Source: an uncultured Pelagibacteraceae bacterium (GTDB lineage: Bacteria; Pseudomonadota; Alphaproteobacteria; Pelagibacterales; Pelagibacteraceae). Taken from it: a stretch of 64,000 bases of DNA. A program made the position numbers and the translations under genes. The notes under the pieces were generated by a model that saw only the letters and a program-made list of their open reading frames with translations, was not told where the DNA came from and searched no databases. Below, in pieces: positions 20,513 through 29,871 of the stretch; positions within the stretch are counted from its first letter, which is position 1; each line of letters starts with the position of its first letter. The stretch is from assembly GCA_902573465.1 (NCBI GenBank), contig CACGJX010000002.1:124001-188000 (forward strand), written 5' to 3'.

Positions 20513-22308
20513 TGTAGTTTTGCTTTTTTATCAAACAACGAGCTTAATTGAGAAATCATTACATCACCAAGTTCATTAACATCAGTGATCTTAATTGCTT
20601 TTTTATAATATCTAGACACATCATGACCAATTCCTATAGCTAAAATTTCTATTTCAGATTTATCCTCTATAAACTTAACCATTTTTTTTAAATGTTTCTC
20701 TAAAAAATCCCCTGAATTTACTGATAAGGTTGAATCATCAACTGGTGCGCCATCTGAAATTACCATTAAAATTTTTCTTTCCTCTTTTCTTTTTTTAATT
20801 CTATTGAAAGCCCATGTTATAGCCTCCCCATCTATATTTTCTTTCAATAAACCTTCTTTTAACATAAGCCCAAGATTAGCTTTTGACTGTCTCCAATGTG
20901 TATCAGCTCCTTTAAAAATAATGTGCCTTAAATCATTTAATCTTCCGGGTGTCTTTGGCTTATTGTTTTTATTCCATAACTCTCTACTTTGACCACCTTT
21001 CCAATTTTTTGTTGTGAACCCTAATATCTCTACTTTCACTGAGCAACGTTCCAAAGTTCTAGATAGAATATCAGCACAAATAGCTGCGATTGTAATTGGT
21101 CTACCTCTCATTGAACCCGAGTTATCAATTAGAAGTGTTACTACTGTATCCTTAAAGTCTAAATCTTTTTCTTTCTTGAAAGATAATGAATTGTATGGAT
21201 CCATTATAATTCTTGGTAACTTAGAGCTATCAAGTAATCCTTCCTCTAAATCAAATTCCCAAGCTCTATTCTGTTTTGCCAATAATTGTCTTTGAAGTTT
21301 GTTAGCAAGTTTAGTTATAACATCTTGGAAACCAATTAATTGCTGATCTAAAGTTTTTCGAAGCTTATTTGCTTCATCTGCATTTTCAAGATTTTCGGCT
21401 TTTGTAATTTCGTCGAACTGTGTTGTAAAAATTTTATAATCTACATTTAAATCTTTTAAGTTTTTCTTTTGGATAACTTGCTTAGAGTTTTGTTCGTCTG
21501 ATTCTGTATCTACGAGTTGTTCATCTAGTTTATATTCATCAATATTGTAGTCTGAATCTAGACTGGCCTCTGTTTCATCTTGTTTATCAGGATCTTTTTT
21601 GTCCTCATCCTCACTATCCTCATTTTCACTTGACTGATTTTCTTTATTATCCTCCAGGTTTTCATCTCTTTTTTCCTCATTTTCCTCTGATTGAAAAATG
21701 TCCATTTCTTGCAGTATTTGGGAGAATTTCGAACTATAAATATTCTGATTTTCTAAATTTTGTTTAAAAAATTCTATATGTTCAAAAATCGATTTATCAA
21801 AATCTTTTTCCCATAAGCTTAACATTCTTGATGTTAAAGAATTGAGTTTGATATTATGAAAATTTTTTAACATATACAATTCAAAAGCCTCAACTACGGG
21901 CACATCATCTTTGGATTTGATTTGATCTTTTCTTTTATGATTGATCATTTGAATATAATTATCCCTTAAATTTTTTTCTATTCCTTTTAACATTTTTGAT
22001 CCCAATTTTTCGTATCTTATTTTTTCTGTGACCGTATAAAGTGATTTACATAACGTGTTAGAGGGTAAATTTTTTTTAAATATTGACTCATTAGAAAATT
22101 TTTTTTTAAGAGCTTTCGAGTCTGTTTCCGCTCTAGCCTTAATATAATCGTTTTTTGAATTTAAATTTCCTAGTTCAATTAAATCTTGTTTTTCAGAATT
22201 ATTAATATTTTTTTTAGGATTGATACCCAAATCATCTGAGATTACTCTTGCTGTAGACAGTAGAGCCTGTCTAAGCTTTTCTTTAAAACTCTCAGTTTTG
22301 TTGTTCAT
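20509..22308 (-). CDS. cobT: CobT-like protein with von Willebrand A domain
   Basis: Resembles the CobT subunit of the aerobic cobaltochelatase. Length 599 residues. An N-terminal helical part is followed by a very acidic low-complexity linker (about residues 200-275) and a C-terminal VWA domain with the MIDAS motif DNSGSMRG near residue 394. The TAATG junction makes it coupled to cobS just upstream. In the chelatase, CobS and CobT form a AAA+/VWA chaperone pair that drives CobN. No cobN or other late cobalamin gene is in the window, so the real client may be different. CobST-like pairs without CobN are known in other alphaproteobacteria. Confidence 0.85.
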   Translation of the reverse strand: MNNKTESFKEKLRQALLSTARVISDDLGINPKKNINNSEKQDLIELGNLNSKNDYIKARAETDSKALKKKFSNESIFKKNLPSNTLCKSLYTVTEKIRYEKLGSKMLKGIEKNLRDNYIQMINHKRKDQIKSKDDVPVVEAFELYMLKNFHNIKLNSLTSRMLSLWEKDFDKSIFEHIEFFKQNLENQNIYSSKFSQILQEMDIFQSEENEEKRDENLEDNKENQSSENEDSEDEDKKDPDKQDETEASLDSDYNIDEYKLDEQLVDTESDEQNSKQVIQKKNLKDLNVDYKIFTTQFDEITKAENLENADEANKLRKTLDQQLIGFQDVITKLANKLQRQLLAKQNRAWEFDLEEGLLDSSKLPRIIMDPYNSLSFKKEKDLDFKDTVVTLLIDNSGSMRGRPITIAAICADILSRTLERCSVKVEILGFTTKNWKGGQSRELWNKNNKPKTPGRLNDLRHIIFKGADTHWRQSKANLGLMLKEGLLKENIDGEAITWAFNRIKKRKEERKILMVISDGAPVDDSTLSVNSGDFLEKHLKKMVKFIEDKSEIEILAIGIGHDVSRYYKKAIKITDVNELGDVMISQLSSLFDKKAKLH

Positions 22309-23282
22309 TAAATTTGAATATTTAATAGGGACTCTGGTAATTCTTCACCAAAACATCTTTGATAATACTCTGCAATTATGTTTTTTTCGATTTCATCGCA
22401 CTTATTTAAAAACGTTACTCTAAAAGCATAACCTGTATCTTTAAAAATTTCTGTATTTTCAGCCCAGTGCAAAACTGTTCGTGGACTCATTACTGTTGAT
22501 ACATCCCCAGCTATAAATCCTTTTCTAGTTAATGATGCGACCTTAATCATATTAGAAACTTTTTCTTTACCTTTTGTATTATTTAACTCTTTATTTTTTG
22601 CTAAAATTATCTCCATTTCTTTATCAAGGCTAAGATAGTTCAAAGTTGTAACAATATTCCATCTATCCATTTGTCCTTGATTTATTTGTTGGGTTCCATG
22701 GTAAAGTCCTGTTGTATCTCCTAAACCAACAGTATTAGAGGTCGCAAATAATCTAAAAAATTTATTTTGTTTAATAACTTTATTTTTATCTAAAAGAGTA
22801 AAATTACCTTCTGCTTCAAGTACTCTCTGGATAACAAACATTACATCAGGTCTTCCTGCGTCATATTCATCAAATACTAATGCAACGGGGTTTTGTATCG
22901 ACCAAGGCAAAATCCCTTCATTAAATTGTGTAATTTGCTTACCATCTTTCAAAACAATTGCATCTTTACCTATCAAATCTATACGACTTATATGACTGTC
23001 TAAATTTACTCTGATGCATGGCCAATTTAATCTCGCAGCAATTTGTTCTATATGTGTAGATTTTCCTGTGCCATGATAACCTTGGACCAAAACTCTCTTA
23101 TTAAAAGCAAATCCTGAGATGATTGCTAAAGTAGTATCGCGATCAAATTTATAATTTTTGTCTATTTCTGGCACATATTCACTTTTTTTAGAAAATGCAT
23201 CCACTTCCATATTTGAGTCTATCCCAAAAGTCTGTTTTATTGAAAGTTTAATGTCAGGTTGGTTATTTATATTTGGTGTCAA
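22308..23282 (-). CDS. cobS: CobS-like AAA+ ATPase
   Basis: A 324-residue MoxR/CobS-type AAA+ ATPase. Walker A is GYHGTGKST (residues 68-76) and Walker B is ALVFDEYD (134-141), followed by sensor residues in FATSNTVG. In cobaltochelatase it forms a ring with CobT. It overlaps the J-domain gene upstream by 4 bp and shares one base with cobT (TAATG), so the three are one transcription unit. The arrangement J-domain-cobS-cobT facing bolA is a conserved alphaproteobacterial neighbourhood. Confidence 0.9.
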   Translation of the reverse strand: MTPNINNQPDIKLSIKQTFGIDSNMEVDAFSKKSEYVPEIDKNYKFDRDTTLAIISGFAFNKRVLVQGYHGTGKSTHIEQIAARLNWPCIRVNLDSHISRIDLIGKDAIVLKDGKQITQFNEGILPWSIQNPVALVFDEYDAGRPDVMFVIQRVLEAEGNFTLLDKNKVIKQNKFFRLFATSNTVGLGDTTGLYHGTQQINQGQMDRWNIVTTLNYLSLDKEMEIILAKNKELNNTKGKEKVSNMIKVASLTRKGFIAGDVSTVMSPRTVLHWAENTEIFKDTGYAFRVTFLNKCDEIEKNIIAEYYQRCFGEELPESLLNIQI

Positions 23283-23800
23283 TTTTTTTCTCTATAAGTG
23301 TTTTTAAGTTGAGTATAAGCCAAAGTGATTAATTTAAGCTTTTCCTCAAATTTTTTATTACCAGAATTCATATCAGGGTGAAATTTTTTAACAAGTATTT
23401 TAAATTTATCGTAAATTTTTTCCCATCCAGACCCTACTGAAACACCTAATATCTCAAATGCTTTGATGTCTTTATGATTATATCTAAATTGTCCCATGTG
23501 ATTGAAATCACTTTTTAACTTTTCTTTATCAAGTTCGTCTCTCAAAGTGTTATTCCACAAAACTTTAAAAAAATTATCTGAAGAACTAAAACTTTGAGTA
23601 GGTTTATGCCAAACCATATCTGATTTCAAAAAATCAATTACTTGATCATCATTCATACCTGAAAAATAATTCCAATTCTTATTGAATTCTTTGACATGAT
23701 TTAAACATAATAACCTAAACTTTTTACTATTATCTTTTTCAACTGGCGCTTTATATTCACCAATTTCATTGCAATTATTCCAGTCACAGATATTTTTCAT
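23279..23800 (-). CDS. J-domain (DnaJ-like) protein next to cobS-cobT
   Basis: A 173-residue protein with an N-terminal cysteine region (C5, C10, C32 and H35, possibly a zinc site) and a C-terminal J-domain whose HPD tripeptide is at 141-143 (KKFHPDM). A C-terminal J-domain is unusual compared with classical DnaJ, where it is N-terminal. It probably recruits DnaK to a client handled with the CobS-CobT machine; this is inference from operon structure. It overlaps cobS by 4 bp. Its start codon is only 16 bp from the divergent bolA start. Confidence 0.85.
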   Translation of the reverse strand: MKNICDWNNCNEIGEYKAPVEKDNSKKFRLLCLNHVKEFNKNWNYFSGMNDDQVIDFLKSDMVWHKPTQSFSSSDNFFKVLWNNTLRDELDKEKLKSDFNHMGQFRYNHKDIKAFEILGVSVGSGWEKIYDKFKILVKKFHPDMNSGNKKFEEKLKLITLAYTQLKNTYREKN

Positions 23801-23819
23801 GATATAATTGTATCATATG
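23799..23819. promoter_or_regulatory. Compact bidirectional promoter with inverted repeat, dnaJ-like/bolA
   Basis: The 16-bp spacer between divergent starts holds TATAAT on the plus strand (23803-23808), 8 nt before the bolA ATG at 23817. On the minus strand it holds TACAAT (23812-23807), 6 nt before the first base of the J-domain gene at 23800. Both predicted transcripts would start at or within a base or two of the ATG. The inverted repeat ATGATA-N6-TATCAT spans 23799-23816. Confidence 0.5.
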
Positions 23820-24077
23820 AATATAAATGAATTAATCGTAAACGTAAAAAAAAAATTAAAAAAAAATATAAATATCGAAAATATATTGATAGAAGATAAA
23901 ACATTTTTACATAAAAATCATGCAGGACATGAAAATAATAAATTTCATTTAAAAATAAGAATTGAGTCTGAAGAGCTTAAGAAATTAAATAAGATTGAAA
24001 GCAGTAAAAAAATTTATAAAATATTAGATGCAGAATTAAAAGATCACATTCATTCTATACAAATTTTAATTAATTAG
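23817..24077 (+). CDS. bolA: BolA family protein
   Basis: An 86-residue BolA-fold protein. Family members work with monothiol glutaredoxins in iron-sulfur cluster handling or as regulators of morphology and envelope genes. The core NHAGHENNKFHLKI carries the conserved His-containing loop. I prefer the ATG at 23817 to the TTG at 23808, because the TTG overlaps the -10 box. The stop overlaps the convergent aroB by 12 bp. No glutaredoxin gene is adjacent. Confidence 0.88.
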   Translation: MNINELIVNVKKKLKKNINIENILIEDKTFLHKNHAGHENNKFHLKIRIESEELKKLNKIESSKKIYKILDAELKDHIHSIQILIN

Positions 24078-25172
24078 TAACTTCCTTAAAAAAAGCTTGA
24101 TATTAACACTAGGAAACTCTTTTTCAGTTATTGGACCGCCAATCTTTTTAATCAACATAAGCTTAATATTTTTTGAATTATTTTTTTTATCTCTCATCAT
24201 AAAGGATACTATACTATCAACTTTTTTAATTGAAAAGTAGCTTTTAATTGAAATTGGAAAATGAGAATTATTCAGATGTTTAATTGCAGAATAAAATTCT
24301 TTATTGTTAATCAACTTTTTATTATGACTAAATTCAAGCGCTGACTTCATACCTAGAATTACTGCTTCTCCATGATTTAATTTTTTTGAAAAATTTAGAC
24401 TTGCCTCATATGCATGAGCAAAAGTATGACCAAAATTCAAAATTTTTCTCAGATTTTTCTCTTTTTCATCCTTTTCAACTATTGATTTTTTTACTTTACA
24501 GCTTTCATAGATAGATTTTTCAATATTTGGAGACCTTAGTTCTAATATTTCACTAATATTTTTATCTAAAAAATTATAAAATCTTCTATTTGCGATTAAT
24601 GCATGTTTTATTATTTCTGCGTAACCACAAACTATTTCTCTAAAAGGTAAACTTTTCAAAAAGTCTACATCACTGATAACAATTTTAGGTTGATAAAAAC
24701 TTCCAATTAAATTCTTACCTTGAGATGTGTTAACACCTGTTTTACCACCAACAGATGAATCAACCTGTGATAACAATGTTGTTGGAATATTTATAAACTT
24801 TAGACCTCTTTTGAATAAACTTGCTGCAAATCCTGCCACATCACCAGTAATTCCTCCTCCAATAGATATCAGACAATCGTCTCTTGAAAAATTTTTTTTA
24901 AGCAAAAGATTCAAGATTCTAGTAACATTTTTCTGATTTTTATTTTTCTCATTGGCATTGTAAATAAATTTGTGAGTCTCATATTTTCTAAGAGATTTTG
25001 AAATTTGTTTTATATGCCTATTAGGAATATTTTTATCTAAAACTAACAAGCATTTTTTAAATTTAATAGAATTTTTTCTAAATATTTGAGATAGATTAGA
25101 AATTAAATTCCTACCAATTATAATAGAATATTTGTCTGAATTAGTTTTAACAATCAGTTTAATTGGTTTCAT
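24066..25172 (-). CDS. aroB: 3-dehydroquinate synthase
   Basis: Converts DAHP to 3-dehydroquinate, the second step of the shikimate pathway; NAD- and metal-dependent, cytoplasmic. Length 368 residues, normal. Seen are the NAD-binding loop (ISIGGGITGDVAGFAAS), the Lys/Asn active-site region (QVDSSVGGKTGVN, NLIGSFYQP) and metal-ligand segments (CGYAEIIKHALI, LNFGHTFAHAYE, LNHGEAVILGM). It overlaps aroK by 14 bp, so aroK-aroB are co-translated; aroA is at 57573. Confidence 0.97.
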   Translation of the reverse strand: MKPIKLIVKTNSDKYSIIIGRNLISNLSQIFRKNSIKFKKCLLVLDKNIPNRHIKQISKSLRKYETHKFIYNANEKNKNQKNVTRILNLLLKKNFSRDDCLISIGGGITGDVAGFAASLFKRGLKFINIPTTLLSQVDSSVGGKTGVNTSQGKNLIGSFYQPKIVISDVDFLKSLPFREIVCGYAEIIKHALIANRRFYNFLDKNISEILELRSPNIEKSIYESCKVKKSIVEKDEKEKNLRKILNFGHTFAHAYEASLNFSKKLNHGEAVILGMKSALEFSHNKKLINNKEFYSAIKHLNNSHFPISIKSYFSIKKVDSIVSFMMRDKKNNSKNIKLMLIKKIGGPITEKEFPSVNIKLFLRKLLIN

Positions 25173-25671
25173 AAATATCTATGATTTTTTTTGCAATTTG
25201 TTGTTTTGTAAAATTTTCACAATCTATTTTATATAGTGCTTTAGAATAAATTATCGAACGTTTTTTTATAATTTCTAATATCACATTCTTATTAGAATTA
25301 ACTACTAAAGGTCTTTTTTTGCTATTTTTAATCCTTTTAACTAGGGTATCGATATTCCAATTAAGCCAAAATGATAAATGATTTTCTAAAACTTCATTTC
25401 TAATTCCTCGAGTGATAAACGCTCCTCCTCCAAGCGCAATTACTCCCTTTTTATTTTTTAAAATATTAAGAGTTATTTTTTTTTCAATATCTCTAAAGAA
25501 GTTTTCTCCTTTAATTTCAAAGATTTTTGATATTTTCATTTTTTGATCATTTTCAATTAATTGATCAATATCAAAAAAGTTAAGATTAAGTTTTTTTGAT
25601 ACTATAGAGCCAATAGAGCTCTTTCCGGAGCCCATCATCCCAATAAAAACTAAATTTTTCTTTGATTTCAT
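25159..25671 (-). CDS. aroK: Shikimate kinase
   Basis: Phosphorylates shikimate at the 3-hydroxyl, the fifth step of chorismate synthesis. From the ATG at 25671 it is 170 residues, the usual length. The P-loop GMMGSGKSS is at residues 11-19, the shikimate-binding Asp/Arg region (FFDIDQLIE, FRDIEKK) and GGG motif (IALGGGAF) follow, and the lid (KRPLV) is present. An upstream ATG at 25734 would add a non-homologous 21-residue extension and would overlap the divergent small gene, so I reject it. Confidence 0.95.
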   Translation of the reverse strand: MKSKKNLVFIGMMGSGKSSIGSIVSKKLNLNFFDIDQLIENDQKMKISKIFEIKGENFFRDIEKKITLNILKNKKGVIALGGGAFITRGIRNEVLENHLSFWLNWNIDTLVKRIKNSKKRPLVVNSNKNVILEIIKKRSIIYSKALYKIDCENFTKQQIAKKIIDIYETN

Positions 25672-25728
25672 AAGTTTCTTTATTGAAAAAACACAAATAT
25701 GTCTTAATTTGAAAATATTTAAACCTAT

Positions 25729-25908
25729 ATGCAATTTACAAGAAAAACAAGTTATAGCAAAAGTATAATTGGATTATTAATTAAGTTAACTTTAATTGGA
25801 ATTGTTTTTATTGGTATAATTTTTCTTTTAAGTAAATTAGATTTTCCAGCACCAAAAAAAACAATTGAAAAAATTATCCCTAATGAAAATTTTAAAATTG
25901 TTAAATAA
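25729..25908 (+). CDS. Small single-span membrane protein of unknown function
   Basis: A 59-residue open frame, starting ATG at 25729. Residues 1-12 are basic (MQFTRKTSYSK), then one hydrophobic segment of about 20 residues (roughly 13-34), then a short lysine-rich tail. The pattern fits a single-pass inner-membrane protein with a short periplasmic or cytoplasmic tail. Its 3' end overlaps the next gene by 26 bp in another frame, suggesting coupling. It is divergent from aroK with 57 bp between starts. I do not recognise the family. Confidence 0.6.
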   Translation: MQFTRKTSYSKSIIGLLIKLTLIGIVFIGIIFLLSKLDFPAPKKTIEKIIPNENFKIVK

Positions 25909-27655
25909 GACCTATTTATCAATTCTGAGTATTCTTTTCTTCACGATAGTAAATTCTTTTTCAGAAAATGAACCTGTAGATATTTGGAATGTTGATAAAG
26001 AGCAAATACAAAACAATTCTGAAAATAAGGAATTAATTTCAATTACCGAAAATGATCTCGAAAGTGAGAAAATTGATGTTTTTAATATGCAAACCAAAGA
26101 CAGTTTAGATTCAATCAAGGTTGATCAAACTTTAAATTCTAAAGAAATTAAAATTATAGGTCTCTACGATCCTGAGGATTTTGGATTGAAAATTGATATG
26201 TGGTCAAATTCTAATGGTGATCAATTAAGATATCTTTTTTCAAATTTGGCTAAGTTAAATTTATCAAAAGATGCTTCAGAACTTATGAATATAGTTTTAT
26301 TAACCAACGCTTATTATCCAGATAAAAATATTAGTGAAAAAGATTTTTTAAGAATAAAATCTGATTGGTTAATTAAACATAATAACTTAGAGCTGATAGA
26401 GGAATATTTAATTAAGAATGATATTCTTAATTTACATCCTAATCTAAGTAAACATTTTGTTGATAAGAATTTATCTGAGTCTAAACTTGATAAAGCTTGT
26501 AAAGTTTTTTTTAAAAATTCCGAACCAATAGTAGATAATTATTTATCAAAATTTAATATTTATTGCTTGATAAATAATGACAAAAAAGATGAGGCACAAT
26601 TAATTTTTGATTTAAAAAAAGAATTAGGTTTTAATGAAAAATATTTTGAAAATAAATTAAATTATCTATTTGGATATACAAATGAAGTTGATACTACTAT
26701 ATCTGAAAAAAATATCTTAGAATTTCATTTAGCACACAAAACAAATCCGGAGTTTTCTTTTGAGCCAAAAGAAAATACCAATCCATTAATATGGAAATAT
26801 TTGGCTGCTTCAAATTTATTATACCAAACTAATGAAATTGACTTAAATGAATTAGAAAAAATTGAATTAATTGAGTATGCTACACATAATAAGAATTACC
26901 TTGAAGATGATTTATTTCAGATTTACAAAAGATTTCAGTTTACTATTGATCAATTTTTGAATGTTAAAAAAGTATTCAAATCTTTAACTAATATTGAGAG
27001 TAGGGCCCTTTTATATCAAAGTCTCTTGTTAGAGTCTGACATAAATAAAAAAATAGAGTTAATGAAACTTCTAAAAGAAGCATTCATCAATGATAAAATT
27101 GGTAATGCTTTTGAAGAGAAACTAAAAAACCTTTTACAAGATATTGAATTAGATCAAATTTCATCAAAACATACTAGTTTTTATTTAGAAAATATTAAAA
27201 ATGATGAAAAAAAACAGACTAAAATAAAGTATAATGATGATCTTTTACATCAATCAAAACTTTTAAAATATTTTATTGGAGATTATAATCAAACAAAAAT
27301 AGAAAAAGATCTCAATAATTTTCTTAAAAAAATAAAAAAGGATAAAAAGTATTCAATTTCAAAAAAAGATATCATTTTAATCGAGTCATTGAAATCAGAT
27401 GGCATAAAAATTGATAAAAAATATGATAATTTATATAAAATTTTAGACTCTGAAATGCCAACAGATATTCAAGTCATGATAAATAATAATGAGTCTGCCT
27501 CAACAATTCTCAGAATTATAGAGGTTATTGGCCAAGATGAGCTGAGTGCTTTAGATGAGGATACCCTATTTTTTATAATAAGCGCACTTAATCAATTAAA
27601 CATAGACTCTATACGTAATAAAATTTTATTAAAAGTTCTTCCTTTAAAAGTTTAA
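25883..27655 (+). CDS. Unknown secreted or periplasmic helical protein
   Basis: A 590-residue protein I do not recognise. Residues 1-27 look like a signal peptide (basic start MKILKLLNK, hydrophobic core, then NSFSE). The rest is acidic at first and then mainly helical with many leucine/lysine-rich repeats suggestive of a TPR-like solenoid, though no repeat unit is clear enough to name. The ATG at 25883 is preferred to the TTG at 25865, since it gives a standard signal sequence. It overlaps the small membrane gene upstream and is followed after 23 bp by def. A role in the cell envelope is plausible but only inferred. Confidence 0.75.
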   Translation: MKILKLLNKTYLSILSILFFTIVNSFSENEPVDIWNVDKEQIQNNSENKELISITENDLESEKIDVFNMQTKDSLDSIKVDQTLNSKEIKIIGLYDPEDFGLKIDMWSNSNGDQLRYLFSNLAKLNLSKDASELMNIVLLTNAYYPDKNISEKDFLRIKSDWLIKHNNLELIEEYLIKNDILNLHPNLSKHFVDKNLSESKLDKACKVFFKNSEPIVDNYLSKFNIYCLINNDKKDEAQLIFDLKKELGFNEKYFENKLNYLFGYTNEVDTTISEKNILEFHLAHKTNPEFSFEPKENTNPLIWKYLAASNLLYQTNEIDLNELEKIELIEYATHNKNYLEDDLFQIYKRFQFTIDQFLNVKKVFKSLTNIESRALLYQSLLLESDINKKIELMKLLKEAFINDKIGNAFEEKLKNLLQDIELDQISSKHTSFYLENIKNDEKKQTKIKYNDDLLHQSKLLKYFIGDYNQTKIEKDLNNFLKKIKKDKKYSISKKDIILIESLKSDGIKIDKKYDNLYKILDSEMPTDIQVMINNNESASTILRIIEVIGQDELSALDEDTLFFIISALNQLNIDSIRNKILLKVLPLKV

Positions 27656-27678
27656 AAATTAGTTTATTTATTTATCTA

Positions 27679-28203
27679 ATGAGCATTAAAGATATTATTA
27701 CAGTACCTGATGAAACCCTAAAAAAAATTTCCGAGCCACTAGCAAAAGTTAGCACTAACGAAAAAAAACTTATTAATGATTTATTTGATACAATGTACGC
27801 TTCGAAAGGTATCGGATTAGCCGCAGTACAAATAGGTATCCTAAAAAGAATTTTAGTAATTGATGTATCCTCTAAAGATGAAAAGAGGGAGCCTTTAAGT
27901 TTCATAAATCCTGTTATTAAAAAAGTAAGTAATGAAACCTCAATTTATGAAGAGGGCTGTTTATCAATTCCAGATACATTCATCGAAATTGAAAGGCCAA
28001 AAATTTGTGAAGTAGAGTATATTGATATAAATGGAGAAAAAAAAAACTTAAAATGTGACGGTCTTTTATCAACTTGTCTACAGCACGAAATAAATCATTT
28101 AGATGGAAAATTGATAATTGACCATTTATCAAAGTTAAAAAGGGATATCATCATTAAAAAAATTTCAAAAACAAAAAAAAATCCTGACAGAATATTAGTT
28201 TAA
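27679..28203 (+). CDS. def: Peptide deformylase
   Basis: Removes the N-formyl group from new proteins. Length 174 residues. The three family motifs are intact: GIGLAAVQIG (motif 1), EEGCLSIP with the metal-binding Cys (motif 2) and QHEINHLDG with the HExxH metal site (motif 3). It is 2 bp before fmt, pairing formylation of initiator tRNA with later deformylation, as in most bacteria. Confidence 0.98.
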   Translation: MSIKDIITVPDETLKKISEPLAKVSTNEKKLINDLFDTMYASKGIGLAAVQIGILKRILVIDVSSKDEKREPLSFINPVIKKVSNETSIYEEGCLSIPDTFIEIERPKICEVEYIDINGEKKNLKCDGLLSTCLQHEINHLDGKLIIDHLSKLKRDIIIKKISKTKKNPDRILV

Positions 28204-28205
28204 AA

Positions 28206-29138
28206 ATGCCTAAAAAAATCATTTTTATGGGTACCCCCATGTTTGCAGTTCCAATATTGAAATCACTCTATCAAAATGGTTTTCCAATAAATTTGGTTTA
28301 TACACAACCACCCCAAAAATCTCATCGAGGTCAGAGAATAAATAAATCACCAGTTCAAGGTATATCGGAAACTTTAAATATAGAATTCAGATCACCACAA
28401 AACTTGAAAAACAACGCTGAGGAATATGAGTTTTTAAAAAAAATGGATGCTGATCTTGCAATTGTTGTAGCCTATGGACAAATGATTCCTAAAGAATTTT
28501 TAAGTTTAACAAAAAAAGGTTTTATAAATATTCATGCATCCATACTACCAAAATGGAGAGGTGCTGCACCTATTCAGAGAGCTATAATGAATTTGGACAC
28601 AGAGATAGGGATTAGTATAATGAAAATCAATGAAGAACTAGATAGTGGACCTGTAAGTAACATCTATAAAATAAAGCTTGACCAAAGTCTCAATGCAAAA
28701 GAGATCTCCGAAAAACTAGCTCTAATAGGAGCAGATAAAATTTTAGATGTTGTAGATGAAATTTTTGAGGGTAAATCAAATTTTGTTGATCAAGATAATT
28801 CTAAAGCAACTTATGCAAAGAAAATTACTAAAAATGAGGGGCACATAGACTGGAAAAGTGATGCTTCAAAAATAATTGGAAAAATTAATGGCTTATATCC
28901 ATCCCCGGGAGCTTTTTTCAATTTTAACGGCCAAAGATATAAAATTTTAAAAGCAGAGATTGGAAATGGAATTGGTAAAAATGGCGAGGTTATATCTGAC
29001 GATCTTGAAATAGCGTGTGGAGGTGAAAAATCTATTAAAATTCTTGAAATACAGAGAGAGGGTAAAAAGGTTCAAAAAACTGTAGAGTTTATGCTCGGGT
29101 CCCAAATCAGAAAAGGCTCAATTATATCTAATGTTTAG
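28206..29138 (+). CDS. fmt: Methionyl-tRNA formyltransferase
   Basis: Formylates Met-tRNA(fMet) from 10-formyl-tetrahydrofolate. Length 310 residues. The N-terminal domain begins KKIIFMGTPMFAVPIL and has the catalytic region INIHASILPKWRGAAPIQRA, with the Asn-His-Asp active site (Asp in EELDSGP region). The smaller C-terminal tRNA-binding domain follows. It overlaps truA by 8 bp and forms def-fmt-truA, an order common in alphaproteobacteria. Confidence 0.98.
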   Translation: MPKKIIFMGTPMFAVPILKSLYQNGFPINLVYTQPPQKSHRGQRINKSPVQGISETLNIEFRSPQNLKNNAEEYEFLKKMDADLAIVVAYGQMIPKEFLSLTKKGFINIHASILPKWRGAAPIQRAIMNLDTEIGISIMKINEELDSGPVSNIYKIKLDQSLNAKEISEKLALIGADKILDVVDEIFEGKSNFVDQDNSKATYAKKITKNEGHIDWKSDASKIIGKINGLYPSPGAFFNFNGQRYKILKAEIGNGIGKNGEVISDDLEIACGGEKSIKILEIQREGKKVQKTVEFMLGSQIRKGSIISNV

Positions 29139-29871
29139 ATATCAAATATTGATAGAGTATGTAGGTACTGATTTTAGAGGTTGGCAAATTCAAACAAAAG
29201 GCAAAACTATACAAGGTCTTATTCAAGAGAGAATTTCTAAGTTATTAAAAGAAAAGATTATTTTGTTTGGTGCTGGAAGATTAGATAAAGGAGTGCACGC
29301 GCTTGAACAATCTGCTCATTTTGATTGTAAAAGAAAAATTGAAAATTTAGATAAATTTACCAAATCTTTAAATCACTTTTTAAACAAGGAAATGATTACA
29401 ATTATTAAAATTAAAAAAAGGAGTAATGATTTTCACGCAAGATTTTCTGCAAGAATGAGAATATATAAATATATAATCATTAATCGTTCCAGTAGACCAG
29501 TAATAGATAAAAATAGAGGATGGCACATTATTAATAAACTCGATTTAAAGGCGATGAAAAAAGCTTCAAAAAAACTTGTTGGTACGAATGATTTTTCTAC
29601 TTTCAGAGCTTCAAGCTGTAGAGCTAAAAGTCCAATTAAAACTATGAGATCTGTTAAAATAAAATCTAGAAACAATAAAATAGAAATAGAGTTTCAATCT
29701 CAATCTTTTCTACAACAACAAGTTAGATCAATGGTTGGTTGTTTAAAATATGTAGGTGAAAAAAAATGGACTTTAAAAAAATTCAATTTTGCTATGAAAT
29801 CAAAAAAAAGGATTTTGTGTGCACCACCAGCACCACCTGAAGGTCTTTATTTAGCGAGAGTTATTTATTAA
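29131..29871 (+). CDS. truA: tRNA pseudouridine synthase A
   Basis: Makes pseudouridine at tRNA positions 38-40. Length 246 residues. The catalytic Asp is in GAGRLDKGVHAL; the usual consensus is GRTDAGVHA, so the Thr and Ala next to the catalytic Asp are changed here while the Asp itself is kept. The C-terminal part (FLQQQVRSMVGCL) matches the family. It overlaps fmt by 8 bp, and its 3' end overlaps the convergent SET-domain gene by 21 bp. Confidence 0.95.
   Translation: MFRYQILIEYVGTDFRGWQIQTKGKTIQGLIQERISKLLKEKIILFGAGRLDKGVHALEQSAHFDCKRKIENLDKFTKSLNHFLNKEMITIIKIKKRSNDFHARFSARMRIYKYIIINRSSRPVIDKNRGWHIINKLDLKAMKKASKKLVGTNDFSTFRASSCRAKSPIKTMRSVKIKSRNNKIEIEFQSQSFLQQQVRSMVGCLKYVGEKKWTLKKFNFAMKSKKRILCAPPAPPEGLYLARVIY

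Noticed and set aside
25672-25734. Longer aroK from 25734
   Set aside because: The 21 added residues do not resemble shikimate kinase and would overlap the divergent small gene; MKSKKNLVFIG at 25671 is the normal start.
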